This document shows positions 1 to 8,471 of a stretch of DNA of 9,557 nucleotides, piece by piece. Source of the stretch: CAZDQL01 sp964507325 (GTDB lineage Bacteria; Planctomycetota; UBA1135; GCA-002686595); assembly GCA_964507325.1 (NCBI GenBank), contig CAZDQL010000153.1:1-9557 (forward strand), written 5' to 3'. The position numbers were made by a program, and so were the translations under genes. The notes beneath the pieces were generated by a model, which worked only from the letters and a program-made list of their open reading frames with translations, made no database searches and had not been told where the DNA came from. Position 1 is the first letter of the stretch, and each line of letters starts with the position of its first letter.

Positions 1-245
1 CGGCGGCCACCCGGTTCGGGGTGGCGGGGGGGCGGGGGTGGGCCCGCGGGCGGCCGCCGCCCAGGGCCGCCGGCGTCGGGGGGCAGGAGTATCGCAACGG
101 CCGGCGGGCCCGTCCACCGCAGTGGGATCTCCGTCCCGGCCTTTCGGACTCCCGCGAGCGCCCCCATCATGGGCGCGGCCCCGGGGCCCCAGGGCCCCCC
201 CCCCCCCCCCCCCGGGGGCGGGGCGGCCCCCCCACCATCCCCACC
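1..245. other. Low-complexity GC-rich left edge, no convincing gene
   Basis: This stretch is almost all G and C. It can be read open in several frames, but the predicted peptides are only Pro, Arg and Gly-rich and resemble no protein. No Shine-Dalgarno site or promoter is obvious ahead of the ATG at 246. It may carry the promoter of the first operon, but its base quality is doubtful because of the C run at 195-213 and its position at the window edge. Confidence 0.6.
195..213. repeat. 19-base C homopolymer
   Basis: An uninterrupted run of 19 C lies 32 bases upstream of the first gene and is followed by further G and C runs. Such runs are rare in real coding-dense bacterial DNA and are easily mis-sized in sequencing. 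It is directly visible. Whether it is real is uncertain. Confidence 0.8.
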
Positions 246-1085
246 ATGTCGAGCTCCCTCCTCCCCGTCGCGGCCGGCCTCGTCCTGGCCGTCGGCGCCC
301 TTCCCCTCCGTCCCCTCTCCGCCTGCCCCCTTCTCCCCCAGGAACCTCGGGCGGAGTCCCCAGACGCCAAAGAGCAGCGCACGCCCAAGGAGGTGCGCCG
401 CGCCCTCGCCAAGGCGGAGCGCGAGATCGAGCGCCTCGAGCTGGAGGTGACCCTGGCCGAGATGCAGGCCGTGGAGGAGCGCGCCGCGGCGGAGGCGGAG
501 GTGGCGTCCGGAGAGCGGGCGCTGGCGATCGCCGAGGCGGAGCTCGACCGCTACCTGAGGGCCCGCCTGCCCCTGCAGCAGGCCGAGGCCGAGATGGCGA
601 TCGAGCGGGCCGCCCAGGACCTGCGCGCCGCACAGGCGGATCTGGAGGGGATCCGGCGCATCTACGAGGAGGAGCCGGAGGCGCGTTCCAAGGAGGAGAT
701 CATCCACCGCCACGAGGTGGCGGTGGTCTTCGCCAAGTGGCGGCGCGAGGTGGCCGAGATGAAGCTCGAGCACCTGACGGCCTTCGACATGCCCCTCGAG
801 CGCCAGCGGCTCGACTCCGGGATCGCCAAGGCCCGGGCGGCCCTCGCCAAGGCGCGCGCCGGCGCCGAGCGCAAGCACCTGGCGGGCTTGCTCGCCATCG
901 CGCGCAAGGGGGACGCGCTCGAGGACGGACGCCACAAGCTCGAGGATCTCCAGAAGGAGCTGCGCAAGTTGGAGCAGCAGGCCGAGAAGCGGCGCAAGCT
1001 GAAGCAGCAGAAGGCGGGGAAGGAGAAGGCGGGCAAGCAGGAGTCCGAGAAGGCTCCGGGGCAGGCTGAGGACGGTGGGGTGTGA
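246..1085 (+). CDS. Exported coiled-coil protein resembling an HlyD-type adaptor hairpin
   Basis: The predicted protein has 279 residues. Residues 5-21 are hydrophobic, and L24-S25-A26-C27 matches a lipobox, so it is either a lipoprotein or a cleaved secreted protein. R22 and P23 just before the lipobox and the lack of N-terminal basic residues weaken both readings. Residues 46-250 are highly charged and Ala, Glu, Leu and Arg-rich, as in long coiled coils. The central part (about 110-190, with the IYEEEPEARSKEEIIHR segment at 139-155) resembles the helical hairpin of HlyD-like proteins of planctomycetes. The flanking lipoyl/beta-barrel domains of true adaptors are absent. The C-terminus is Lys-rich and disordered. 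ATG 246 was chosen because upstream codons look non-coding, but it has no clear Shine-Dalgarno. The gene ends in a GTGA overlap with the next gene, so it is the first visible gene of the operon. A periplasmic scaffold or spacer role is inference. Confidence 0.72.
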   Translation: MSSSLLPVAAGLVLAVGALPLRPLSACPLLPQEPRAESPDAKEQRTPKEVRRALAKAEREIERLELEVTLAEMQAVEERAAAEAEVASGERALAIAEAELDRYLRARLPLQQAEAEMAIERAAQDLRAAQADLEGIRRIYEEEPEARSKEEIIHRHEVAVVFAKWRREVAEMKLEHLTAFDMPLERQRLDSGIAKARAALAKARAGAERKHLAGLLAIARKGDALEDGRHKLEDLQKELRKLEQQAEKRRKLKQQKAGKEKAGKQESEKAPGQAEDGGV

Positions 1086-2242
1086 TCGCCACTCTGCTGA
1101 TCGCCCTCCCGATCCCCGTGGTCGCGGGGGTCCAGGAGCCCGACCTCTCCACGGCTGAACGCGCGCGGGAGTCGGTCGACCGCGGGGTGGACTACCTGGT
1201 GGCGTGCCAGGCGGAGTCGGGGGCCTTCAGCGTCGCCGCTCCGGACTGCCTCTTCGACGTGGGCTTCGGGCTCGAGGCCTACCGCGGCTGGCAGATCGCC
1301 GCCCAGGGCTTGGCCTGCATGGCCCTGGCCGCGGTGCCGGAGACCCCCGAGCGGCGAGCGGCCCTGGAGCTCGGCGTCGCCTGGCTGTGCGAGACGCGGC
1401 TCGCCACCCGAGCCTCGGACTGGGACATCGACGGGGTCTGGTGCGGCCTGTACGGCCTCGTGGCCTGCGTCGCCCTGAGCGACGACGAGCGCTTCGCAGC
1501 CGAGCCGTGGGCTCCTCGTCTGCGCAGGCGCGGCGGGGAGTTCCTGGACCTTCTGAGGCGCAACCAGGCGCTCTCGGGAGGGTGGGCCTACTACGACGAT
1601 CCCCCCTTCGACGTGGTGCCCACCTGGGCGACGAGCTTCTGCACCGCCCTGGTCATGCCCTCCCTCCTGCGGGCCCGCGAGCAGGGGCTGGAGGTCGAGC
1701 AGGAGATGACCGAGCGCGCCCTGCGCTACCTCAGGCGCTGCGCCCTCCCGGGGGGGGCCTACTCCTACGACCTGACCCCGGTGACACGCCTCGCCGGCGT
1801 CGAGCACATCAACCTGATCCAGGGCAGCCTGGGGCGCACCCAGGTCTGCAACTGGGCCCTGGTGCGAGCGGGTGTTCCCCAGGTGACCGAGGAGACGATC
1901 CGCGAGGGCCTGCAGGCCTTCTTTCGCCACCACGGCTTGCTCGACCACGTGCGCACGCGCCCCATCCCCCACGAGGGCTTCCACGCCAACGCCGGGTACT
2001 TCTACTTCTTCGGGCACTACTACGCCGCGCTCGCCATCGAGCTCCTGCCGCAGCAGGAGCGGGAGGGGTGGCACGCGCGGCTGCGCCCGCACCTGATCAA
2101 GACCCAGTGGAAGAGCGGCGGCGCGAACGACTTCGTGGATGGGGGGCCGATGCTGGTCGCCTCCACCGCCTTCCTGGTGCTCGGGCTCGAGACGGGGCTC
2201 GACGCGGTCGGGCTCGCCGCCGGCGAGGAGGCGGGGCGGTGA
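1082..2242 (+). CDS. Exported prenyltransferase/squalene-oxidase-repeat (alpha/alpha toroid) protein
   Basis: The protein has 386 residues and starts at GTG 1082, which overlaps the previous stop as GTGA. GAGGA at 1068-1072 is the likely ribosome site. Residues 2-16 are hydrophobic and followed by VQEP, suggesting a short signal peptide, although it lacks the usual basic start. The body has repeated helix pairs with QW-like turns, such as NQALSGGWAYYDD (161-173) and QAESGAFS (43-50). The C-terminal AGYFYFFGHYYAALAIELLP (304-323), ending in a Gly-rich turn and a final hydrophobic helix, is typical of the family in planctomycete-like bacteria. The DxDD acid motif of squalene-hopene cyclase is absent, so terpene cyclisation is unlikely. 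Nine Cys residues (42, 56, 79, 103, 121, 129, 187, 220, 256) are many for an exported protein and may form disulfides or bind metal. The substrate is unknown. The link to EboA and EboB through operon position is suggestive only. Confidence 0.78.
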   Translation: MIATLLIALPIPVVAGVQEPDLSTAERARESVDRGVDYLVACQAESGAFSVAAPDCLFDVGFGLEAYRGWQIAAQGLACMALAAVPETPERRAALELGVAWLCETRLATRASDWDIDGVWCGLYGLVACVALSDDERFAAEPWAPRLRRRGGEFLDLLRRNQALSGGWAYYDDPPFDVVPTWATSFCTALVMPSLLRAREQGLEVEQEMTERALRYLRRCALPGGAYSYDLTPVTRLAGVEHINLIQGSLGRTQVCNWALVRAGVPQVTEETIREGLQAFFRHHGLLDHVRTRPIPHEGFHANAGYFYFFGHYYAALAIELLPQQEREGWHARLRPHLIKTQWKSGGANDFVDGGPMLVASTAFLVLGLETGLDAVGLAAGEEAGR

Positions 2243-3090
2243 CGCCGGCGGTCGGCCAGGCCGCCGCCGGGTGGCTCTCCGAGGGATTGGAGACGCGCCT
2301 CGAAGAGGCCTCGGCGGGTTGGCTCGCCTCCGCCGTGGAGAAGAGTGCCGCGGGGCTGCGGGGCGCGGAGTTCGGGGCGCTCCTGTCGCTGGCCAGCCGC
2401 TACCTCCCCGAGCGCCCGCTGGCGCCCGCTGCCGAGGCCCTCGAGCGCGCCGGCGCCCTCTTGGCGGGCTGGAATCCGGAGCGCTGGAGCCTGCGCGAGG
2501 CGGGGCGCGTGCGCCTCCTGCTCGCGCGGCCCGACCTGGCCGGGGAGGACTTCTCCCCGGAGCTGGAGGAGCTCTTCCACTACGCCGACGAGGGGGAGAT
2601 GCGCGCCCTCTACAAGGCGCTGGCCCTCTTCCCCGAGCCGGAGCGCTTCCGCTGGCGCGCCGCCGAGGGGTGCCGCACGAACATCGTGCCGGTCTTCGAG
2701 TCCGTCGCCTGCGACACACCCTTCCCCGCCGCCCACTTCGACGACGTGGCCTGGAACCAGATGGTGATCAAGGCCCTCTTCGTGGGGGCGCCCCTGTGGC
2801 GGGTGCGCGGTCTCGACTCGCGTCTCTCCGAGGAGCTGGCGCGCATGGCCCTCGACCTGGCGGACGAACGCCGCAGCGCGGGCCGAGTCGTGCCCCACGA
2901 GCTGTGGTTGGCGTTGGGGCCCCACGGCGGCGAGCGCGCGCTCGCCTCCCTGGAGCAGGAGCTCCACGAGGGGGACGAGCGCTCGAGGCGCGCCGCCGAC
3001 CTGGCCTTGGCGCGCGCCCGGACAGAGGGGGATTTCGGTCCCGACTGCGATCAGACGACCTTCCGGGAGTTGGACCCGCGGGAGGAGTGA
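2239..3090 (+). CDS. eboA: EboA-domain protein
   Basis: The protein has 283 residues and starts at GTG 2239, overlapping the previous stop as GTGA. A strong Shine-Dalgarno GAGGAGG (2225-2231) lies 7 bases upstream, which fixes the start. It is mostly helical with no signal peptide or membrane span, so it is cytoplasmic. The best diagnostic part is residues 148-187: a NIVPVFESVA stretch, then PFPAAHFDD, then AWNQMVIKALF, which matches the conserved core of EboA proteins as I recall them. The biochemical role of EboA is unknown. The family is known from the ebo/edb cluster, tied to export of the scytonemin precursor in cyanobacteria and to defence against nematode grazing in Pseudomonas. The next gene is an EboB-like TatD hydrolase, which is the standard partner and supports the call. 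Partners eboC to eboF are not seen here. Confidence 0.8.
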   Translation: MTPAVGQAAAGWLSEGLETRLEEASAGWLASAVEKSAAGLRGAEFGALLSLASRYLPERPLAPAAEALERAGALLAGWNPERWSLREAGRVRLLLARPDLAGEDFSPELEELFHYADEGEMRALYKALALFPEPERFRWRAAEGCRTNIVPVFESVACDTPFPAAHFDDVAWNQMVIKALFVGAPLWRVRGLDSRLSEELARMALDLADERRSAGRVVPHELWLALGPHGGERALASLEQELHEGDERSRRAADLALARARTEGDFGPDCDQTTFRELDPREE

Positions 3091-3106
3091 TCCCACCACC
3101 AGAGAG
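3081..3106 (+). promoter_or_regulatory. Ribosome-binding region deciding the eboB start
   Basis: GGAGGAG at 3081-3087 lies inside the eboA end, 23 bases before ATG 3111, which is too far to serve it directly. GAGAG at 3102-3106 lies 4 bases before the ATG and is the better candidate. A GTG at 3087 is also in frame and would make another GTGA overlap, but its Shine-Dalgarno would be too close, and the added IPPPESP residues precede the conserved family start MRFIDPHIHM. Confidence 0.4.
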
Positions 3107-3110
3107 CCCG

Positions 3111-3995
3111 ATGCGATTCATCGATCCGCACATCCACATGTCCAGTCGGACCACGGACGACTACGAGGCGATGGCGGCCGCCGGGGTGCGGGCCGTCATC
3201 GAGCCCGCCTTCTGGCTGGGCCAGCCTCGCACAGAGCTCGGCTCCTTCGTGGACTACTTCGCGACCCTCATCGGCTGGGAGCGTTTCCGCGCCTCGCAGT
3301 TCGGGATCGCGCACTACTGCGCCATCGGCCTGAACTCCAAGGAGGCCAACGATCCCAAGCTGGCCCCGGAGGTGCTCGAGCTCCTGCCGCGCTACGCCCT
3401 CAAGCAGGGGGTGGTGGCGATCGGTGAGATCGGCTACGACGAGATCACCCCCGCCGAGGACGCCGTCTACCTGCGACAACTCGAGTTCGCGGTGAGCCAC
3501 GACATGGTGGTGATGGTGCACTCGCCCCACCGTGACAAGAAGCACGGGGTGCGGCGCTCGATCGACGCCGCGCGGGAGGTGGGCCTGGCGATGGAGAAGC
3601 TGGTCATCGACCACAACAACGAGGAGACGATCGAGGACGTCCTCGACTCCGGCGCCTGGGCGGGCTTCACCATCTACCCCCACACCAAGATGGGCTCCGA
3701 GCGCATGGCGGAACTGGTCGAGCGCTACGGTCCCGAGCGCATCATCGTCGACAGCTCGGCGGACTGGGGGGTCAGCGACCCCCTGGCGGTCCCGCGCACC
3801 GCGCAGCTGATGGTCGCGCGGGGAATCGATGCGGAGTGGATCGAGCGCGTGACCTGGGGCAACGCCCTGGCCGCCTACGGCCAGTCGGGGCAGATCGACC
3901 TGGAGGAGCTGGAGCGCACCCCCGTGGTCGATCAGCGGCAGCTCTTCGGAGAGAACACGGTGCTCAGGGGACAGGAACCGCGCGTGGACGCCTGA
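3111..3995 (+). CDS. eboB: EboB-like TatD-family metal-dependent hydrolase
   Basis: The protein has 294 residues and no signal peptide. It is a TatD/amidohydrolase-type TIM barrel with the metal-binding pattern in order: H7-x-H9 in FIDPHIHMSS, E106 in the AIGEIGYDE segment, H137 in VMVHSPH, H168 in VIDHNN, and an Asp in VDSSADWG (D214 or D218). All expected ligands are present, so it is probably active, most likely with two divalent metals. The FIDPHIHMSSRTTDDY start and VDSSADWGVSDPLAV segment fit the EboB branch rather than the TatD DNase branch. The substrate is unknown. It lies 20 bases after eboA and is the last gene of the operon, followed by a hairpin. Normal length for the branch. Confidence 0.85.
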   Translation: MRFIDPHIHMSSRTTDDYEAMAAAGVRAVIEPAFWLGQPRTELGSFVDYFATLIGWERFRASQFGIAHYCAIGLNSKEANDPKLAPEVLELLPRYALKQGVVAIGEIGYDEITPAEDAVYLRQLEFAVSHDMVVMVHSPHRDKKHGVRRSIDAAREVGLAMEKLVIDHNNEETIEDVLDSGAWAGFTIYPHTKMGSERMAELVERYGPERIIVDSSADWGVSDPLAVPRTAQLMVARGIDAEWIERVTWGNALAAYGQSGQIDLEELERTPVVDQRQLFGENTVLRGQEPRVDA

Positions 3996-4026
3996 GGGGG
4001 GCCGACCCGGAGCGCCGGGTCCTCAG
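3992..4026. terminator. Two-part hairpin between convergent genes, possible bidirectional terminator
   Basis: An inner perfect stem ACCCGG (4005-4010) and CCGGGT (4015-4020) has a 4-base loop. Just outside it CTGAGG (3992-3997) pairs with CCTCAG (4021-4026), with a 7-base bulge on the 5' side. The stop codons of eboB and of the small minus-strand gene lie at its two feet. No T tract follows, so Rho-independent action is not proven. Confidence 0.45.
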
Positions 4027-4220
4027 TTCGCGGGCGGGAGCTGCGCGTCCTCCCCCCAGCCCAGCATGCGCGTCATCACCGCGCGCATCAGCACCTCGGC
4101 ATCCTCCTCGCGGGGCTGCACTTCCTGCCCCGGCAGCAGGGCCACCGTCAGGCAAGCGACCACGCAGAGTGCGAGGACTGCGAGATGGGCGTTGCTGCGA
4201 GGGGTCTTGCCTAGGGCCAC
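4023..4220 (-). CDS. Small single-span membrane or exported protein, unknown function
   Basis: The predicted protein has 65 residues, starting at GTG 4220 on the minus strand. AGGAG lies just upstream, 4 bases from the start. Basic residues (GKTPR) are followed by a hydrophobic stretch AVLALCVVACLTVALL at about 13-28, then an acidic and Glu-rich tail (QEVQPREEDAEVLMRAVMTRMLGWGEDAQ). This is the layout of a signal anchor or signal peptide; VVAC could also be a lipobox. I do not recognise the family. It is convergent with eboB (27 bases apart) and divergent from the pterin-synthase gene. The Shine-Dalgarno and charge pattern make it more likely real than chance, but the evidence is modest. Confidence 0.55.
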   Translation of the reverse strand: MALGKTPRSNAHLAVLALCVVACLTVALLPGQEVQPREEDAEVLMRAVMTRMLGWGEDAQLPPAN

Positions 4221-4353
4221 GGCACTCCTGCTTCGGCTGCCGTGCCGGCGCCGCTTGAGGTTGCCCGTATCGAGACACTCTCGGGTTGTGGGGCGCTCAC
4301 CAGGTGCACTACCCTGCGGATCACCGCGAGACGAAGCCGAGAGGACGCGAACG
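4221..4353. promoter_or_regulatory. Divergent promoter region with palindrome
   Basis: This 133-base gap separates two genes read in opposite directions, so it probably holds both promoters. The palindrome CGAGA-CAC-TCTCG lies at 4271-4283 and could be an operator. A weak plus-strand promoter may be TTGTGG (4286-4291), an 18-base spacer, then TACCCT (4310-4315), which would start transcription about 30 bases before the pterin gene. GAGAGGA at 4339-4345, 8 bases before ATG 4354, is a good Shine-Dalgarno for that gene. The promoter boxes match consensus poorly. Confidence 0.35.
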
Positions 4354-4851
4354 ATGGAGAGCTGGGGCATCGACCTCGCCAAGGAGTACTTCGAGTTCTC
4401 CGCGGCGCACTTCCTGATCTTCCCCGACGGGAGCAGCGAGCGACTCCACGGCCACAACTACCGCGTCTTCGTCGAGGTGGAGGGCACCCTCACCCGCCAC
4501 GGGCTGGTGATGGACTTCCGGCGCGTCAAGCCGGTCGTGCGGGAGCTGGCGGACTACCTGGACGAGCACTGGCTCCTGCCGGGGGAGCACCCCGTACTCA
4601 CGGTGGAGGAGCGCGGAGACGGCGTGACCGAGGTGCGTCACGGCCAGGACTACTACGCCGCTCCCAGCGAAGACGTGCTGGTCCTGCCGGTCAACAACGT
4701 CAGCTCCGAGAGCCTGGCCACCTGGTTCGGGCGCCGGCTGGTCGAGCTCCTGAACCAGCGCTTCCCGGAGGTGAGGATCGACCGCCTGCGGACGGGGGTG
4801 GAGGAGACCCCGGGCCAGCGCGGGGTGTACACCTACCGGCGCGACGAGTGA
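4354..4851 (+). CDS. 6-pyruvoyl-tetrahydropterin / 6-carboxytetrahydropterin synthase family protein, Cys replaced by Ser
   Basis: The protein has 165 residues and starts at ATG 4354 with a good Shine-Dalgarno. It is a cytoplasmic PTPS/QueD fold. The three zinc His are present: H19 in FSAAHFL and H32, H34 in LHGHNY. VMDF (53-55) and the Glu of SSESLA (E119) and EETPG (E151) match family positions. The catalytic Cys that sits four residues before the first His of HGH is Ser here (S28). The usual LDHxxLN segment reads LDEHWLLPG (69-77), and an insertion of about 30 residues (80-112) follows, as in the longer PTPS-like forms. It might make a different pterin product or bind without catalysis. 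No queC, queE, folE or other pterin gene is next to it, so no pathway can be assigned. The gene ends 4 bases from the end of the convergent lipoprotein gene. Confidence 0.82.
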   Translation: MESWGIDLAKEYFEFSAAHFLIFPDGSSERLHGHNYRVFVEVEGTLTRHGLVMDFRRVKPVVRELADYLDEHWLLPGEHPVLTVEERGDGVTEVRHGQDYYAAPSEDVLVLPVNNVSSESLATWFGRRLVELLNQRFPEVRIDRLRTGVEETPGQRGVYTYRRDE

Positions 4852-4855
4852 CGAC

Positions 4856-5941
4856 TCAGGGGGCCAGGCGCGACAGCACCTCGGCCCGCAGGCAGTCGAG
4901 GTCGGTCAGCTCGACCCGCGCCGTCCCCTCGACCAGCGCCAGCTCCGCAGCGACCGAGTCGAAACGCTCCTCGGGGGTCCCCGGGCGGTTCCGCAGGTAG
5001 TGGGCCAGCGCCCCGGCGATCGAGTCGGGGTACATCTCCACCAGCTCGATCAGCTCCGCCTCACCGATGGCGGAAGCCGCGGCCCGTCGCCAGTCGGCGC
5101 GCTCCTCGCCGAGGCCGGCCGCCTCGAGCAGCGGGGCGCGCGGCAACCGGTCGTGACCCGCCTCCGCGGCCAGCCTGCAGCGTGCGTGCAGCCCCTGCAG
5201 GCCGTGCCGCTCGACGACGCGCTCGACCAGGAGGAAGGCCAGGCCGTAGTACCCGCGCTTGACGCTGGTGTCCACGCGGGTCGAGGAGAGCCCCGCGGCG
5301 ACGCGGAAGACGTCCAGGGGTGCGTCGGGGGTGTCTTCGGTGCTGGAGAGGGTGATGCGCGCCGACCATCCGAGTCGAGCGCCGCCCTCCGCGGAGCGAG
5401 AGCGGTCGCGGACCTCGAGCTCGAACTGCAGACCGCCGCAGGCGAGCGCCGCGCTGGAGAGGCGTCCCGCGCGCAGTCTGGCGGCGCCCGCCGGGACCAG
5501 GCGCGTGGCGATGACGTCGCACAGCCCCTCCTCGAGGGTGCCGGGCAGGACGTCCCAATCGCCGCCGAGGCTGGCGTGGACCAGCTCGTGGGCCAGGACG
5601 CGCTCCAGGTTGTCGGCGCCGCGGGCCAGGAGGATGCGCTCGTGGCCGGGGGCGAAGAGCCCCTCGGCGTCGGCGTGGGCCGCCAGGGGTACGGCGTAGA
5701 GGTGCGGCTCGTCCTGGACCCACACTTCGAGGTCGCTGGGAAGGTGCTCCCCGGGCAGGAGCGCCTGCAGCGCCGGCGTCAGCTTTCCCAGGAGCTCGGA
5801 GACGTGCCGGGCCTCCTCCTCGGAGGCGGCACGGATCGTGCCCTTGGAGGAGTCGAGCAGGACCGCCGGGGGCGGAGCCAGGCATCCGGTGACCACCAGG
5901 GCCACCAGGAGCGCGGGAAGTTGGAAAGGAGATCGCCGCAC
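4856..5941 (-). CDS. Lipoprotein with HExxH metallopeptidase (gluzincin-like) domain
   Basis: The protein has 361 residues and starts at GTG 5941 on the minus strand, with only a weak ribosome site. An RR-containing start, a hydrophobic stretch and the lipobox VTGC (C20) make it a lipoprotein. The zinc site is H118-E-L-V-H122 in LERVLAHELVHASL, with a probable third ligand E138 in TLEEGLCDV, the gluzincin arrangement seen in peptidase MA-like proteins. The catalytic Glu is E119. Residues 20-110 and 150-361 are family-unspecific, the latter helical. It may cleave envelope proteins or peptides, but the substrate is unknown. It lies 106 bases after the sulfatase-like gene on the same strand, so co-transcription is possible. 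Confidence 0.8.
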   Translation of the reverse strand: MRRSPFQLPALLVALVVTGCLAPPPAVLLDSSKGTIRAASEEEARHVSELLGKLTPALQALLPGEHLPSDLEVWVQDEPHLYAVPLAAHADAEGLFAPGHERILLARGADNLERVLAHELVHASLGGDWDVLPGTLEEGLCDVIATRLVPAGAARLRAGRLSSAALACGGLQFELEVRDRSRSAEGGARLGWSARITLSSTEDTPDAPLDVFRVAAGLSSTRVDTSVKRGYYGLAFLLVERVVERHGLQGLHARCRLAAEAGHDRLPRAPLLEAAGLGEERADWRRAAASAIGEAELIELVEMYPDSIAGALAHYLRNRPGTPEERFDSVAAELALVEGTARVELTDLDCLRAEVLSRLAP

Positions 5942-6047
5942 CCCAAACCGTACCCCGGCGCGACGGGAGGCGCGGGGAGGGGGCGCTCGGGCGGTCTAGG
6001 TGGAAGGGTTTTCCGGTTCGAGGTCTGCGAGGGCCGCTCTCGTTCCC
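5942..6047. other. 106-base gap between two minus-strand genes
   Basis: The gap follows the sulfatase-like gene and precedes the lipoprotein gene. I see no clear terminator, promoter box or small gene in it. It is long enough to hold a promoter for the lipoprotein gene. Confidence 0.4.
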
Positions 6048-8471
6048 TCAGTCCTCGAACATCCGATCCCACTCGTTCTCCGGGTCCGGGGTGAAGAAGG
6101 CTCCCTCGACTTCGGTCGCGCCCCCGTAGCCCAAGCCTGCCAGCGCGGCTTCCTGCTCTGCCGTGCGGTGCTTCTCGATACCCATCCCCGTGGTGGATGC
6201 CTCGTCCAGCCAGCGGATCAGCTGCCGCCGCAGGCGCTTGGCGCGCTCGAAGTGCTGCCCCTCGGGGACCAGGTTCACCAGGCTGTCGGGGTCCGCCTCC
6301 AGGTCGTAGAGCTCGACCTCGTGCAGGCCGCGGGGGTGCTCGGAGATCTTCTCCTGGTGCTCGCGCAGGTGCAGGAGCAGGTGCCACTTGCCGCTCTGGA
6401 TCGAGGCGGAGAGCCCGTGGGCGGCGATGGCGAAGCGCGGCTGGGTGGCCGCCGGATCGTCGATCGCCCAGCGCAGGTCGCGACCCGGGAACTCGGCCTC
6501 CTCGAACCCGGACAGGTTGAGCAGCGTCCGTCCCACGTCCATCTGTTCCACCGGCGCCTGCAGGCGCGAGCCCGGGGTGCAGCCGGGCCAGGCGAGGATC
6601 AGCGGCACGTGCACCGACTCGGGGAAGAGCCCCGCGTGGTCCCACCAGATGCCGTGCTCGCCGAAGGACTCGCCGTGGTCGGAGGTGAAGGCCACGATCG
6701 TGCGCTGCGGGTCGGCGAAGCGCGCCTTGTTGAAGAGTCGCCCGAGCTGGTTGTCGAGATAGTCGATCTCGCCGCGGTACATGGCGTAGGGGTGGTCCTT
6801 GTCGCGCAGCTCCCCGAGGAAGGGCGGCACCTCCTGGATGGGGGGCAGGTCGAGCTCCGTCCCGTGGTCGTAGGGATCGGGGTTCTCCGCGGGCCAGTAG
6901 CGATTCTTGAAGCGCCCCGGAGCGCCGTAGGGGGAGTGGGCGTCGAAGACGTGGACCCACACGAAGAGCGGCTGACCCAGGGCGTCGGTGAGCCAGTTGT
7001 CGAGGGCGTCGAGGGTGTACTCGCCGTCGCGATCGCCGCCACCGGGCCCGCTGAGGCGGTCGAAGCCGGTTCCCAGACCGCTGGCCTCGCTCACCAGGTG
7101 GTGGGCGGAGACCGCCGCGAAGGTGCGATAGCCCCGCTCGGCGAAGCGCTGCGCCAGGGTCGGCACGCCCGGGGCCAGAGGAGCGCGGTTGTCCAGGATG
7201 CGGGTGTCGCGGGGGGGGATCCCCGTCATTAGGGCCACGTGGGAGGGGTTGGTGACGTTGGTCGAGGCGTAGGCGTCGGTGAAGTGCACCCCGCGTTCGG
7301 TCAGGGCGTCGAGCACCGGAGTCGAGACGAGGGCCTCCTCCCCCTCGATCGCGTGGCCCATGTGGTCGGCGCGGTGGGTGTCGGAGGTGATCAGGAGCAC
7401 CGTGTGGGCCTCCTCCCCGCGCTTGGAAACCGCCGCCTCGGCCACGATCGCGAAGCCCTCGATCTCCCAGCCCACCTCGAGCTCGAAGCGCGCCCGCACG
7501 CGCTGACCCGCGAAGGCGCTCACGTCGATGCGCGCGCCGTGCCAGCGGGAGCGGTCCCCCTTGCCCGACTCGAGCCGCCAGTCCTCTTCCAGCGGCGGGA
7601 CTCCGTCCGCTTCGAGGGTGAGCTTCAGGCGCGGCTCTTCGCCGAAGACCCGCAGGCGCTCGTCGAGGGCACAGGAGAAGCTCAGCTCGTCCTCCGCGCG
7701 CGCCTCGAACTCGGTCTCCAGGGCGTGTGCGCTCGAGATCCCCACGCCGCGCCGCTCCTCGCCGGCGATGCGCACCAGCCTCCCGTGGGGGGCGCTCGCC
7801 TCTCCGGCGGAGGGCACGAAGTCGAGCAGGGGAGAATGGAGGAGCTCGATCCCGATCACGGCGGAGGCTGCATTGGGTCTGTCGCTCCCGGCGAGCTTCA
7901 CCACCAGCTCGTCCACGGGTCCCGGCTTGCGGCGCAGGTCGGGGAACTCGTAGAGCACGTGGCTCGGCTCAGGGTTGGAGCTGACGGAGATCTTCGGGGT
8001 GGCGAGCAGCGTCTTGCCCTCGCGTTTGAAGACCAGTTGGATCGACTCCGGCCCCGGACCGTAGTGGCTCACGTGCAGAATCGCCCGGTTGATCTCGTGG
8101 GGCTGGAGGTCGCAAGCGATCGAGAGGGACTTGGGCCCCGCGCCCTTGAGCAGCACCCCGTGCGGGCGCAGTTGCTTCAGCGGCACGCCGGGGTTGGCCT
8201 CGACGACCTTCCTGGACGGGTGCAGCGGGCGGTAGACCGCCCCTTCCGAGGCTGAGCCCCGCCACCCCTCCAGGCTGCGCGGCGGCTTGAGGTCGGCCAC
8301 CAGCACGGGCTTCTCCACGATGGCGGGTGGAGCGTAGGTGAAGGTGAGCCGCCGGTACTCCCCGCTGCCCTGACCGACCTCGGGGGAGTCGTCAGCCAGG
8401 ACTCCCCAGACGACGAGGGCCGCGACCGCGGCCAGGACCAGAATCAGGAGGGGAGATTTGCCGGGGCTCAT
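6048..8471 (-). CDS. Membrane-anchored sulfatase-like (alkaline phosphatase superfamily) enzyme with Thr nucleophile position
   Basis: The protein has 807 residues and starts at ATG 8471, with no good Shine-Dalgarno. Residues 8-26 form one membrane anchor; the rest should be periplasmic. Residues about 40-350 are beta-rich and probably form two sandwich domains. The enzyme domain covers about 355-760: metal-binding SDTHRADHMG (363-372), nucleophile region TNPSHVALMTG (407-417), HVFDAHSPY (507-515) and TSDHGESFGEHG (596-607). In formylglycine sulfatases the nucleophile motif is C/S-x-P-x-R. Here it is T407-N-P-S-H, so formylglycine cannot form and Thr may act directly, as in phosphatases or phosphotransferases of this superfamily. 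Substrate could be a sulfate or phosphate ester on a glycan or lipid; this cannot be told from sequence. The length is greater than a typical sulfatase (about 450-550) because of the N-terminal domains. Confidence 0.85.
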   Translation of the reverse strand: MSPGKSPLLILVLAAVAALVVWGVLADDSPEVGQGSGEYRRLTFTYAPPAIVEKPVLVADLKPPRSLEGWRGSASEGAVYRPLHPSRKVVEANPGVPLKQLRPHGVLLKGAGPKSLSIACDLQPHEINRAILHVSHYGPGPESIQLVFKREGKTLLATPKISVSSNPEPSHVLYEFPDLRRKPGPVDELVVKLAGSDRPNAASAVIGIELLHSPLLDFVPSAGEASAPHGRLVRIAGEERRGVGISSAHALETEFEARAEDELSFSCALDERLRVFGEEPRLKLTLEADGVPPLEEDWRLESGKGDRSRWHGARIDVSAFAGQRVRARFELEVGWEIEGFAIVAEAAVSKRGEEAHTVLLITSDTHRADHMGHAIEGEEALVSTPVLDALTERGVHFTDAYASTNVTNPSHVALMTGIPPRDTRILDNRAPLAPGVPTLAQRFAERGYRTFAAVSAHHLVSEASGLGTGFDRLSGPGGGDRDGEYTLDALDNWLTDALGQPLFVWVHVFDAHSPYGAPGRFKNRYWPAENPDPYDHGTELDLPPIQEVPPFLGELRDKDHPYAMYRGEIDYLDNQLGRLFNKARFADPQRTIVAFTSDHGESFGEHGIWWDHAGLFPESVHVPLILAWPGCTPGSRLQAPVEQMDVGRTLLNLSGFEEAEFPGRDLRWAIDDPAATQPRFAIAAHGLSASIQSGKWHLLLHLREHQEKISEHPRGLHEVELYDLEADPDSLVNLVPEGQHFERAKRLRRQLIRWLDEASTTGMGIEKHRTAEQEAALAGLGYGGATEVEGAFFTPDPENEWDRMFED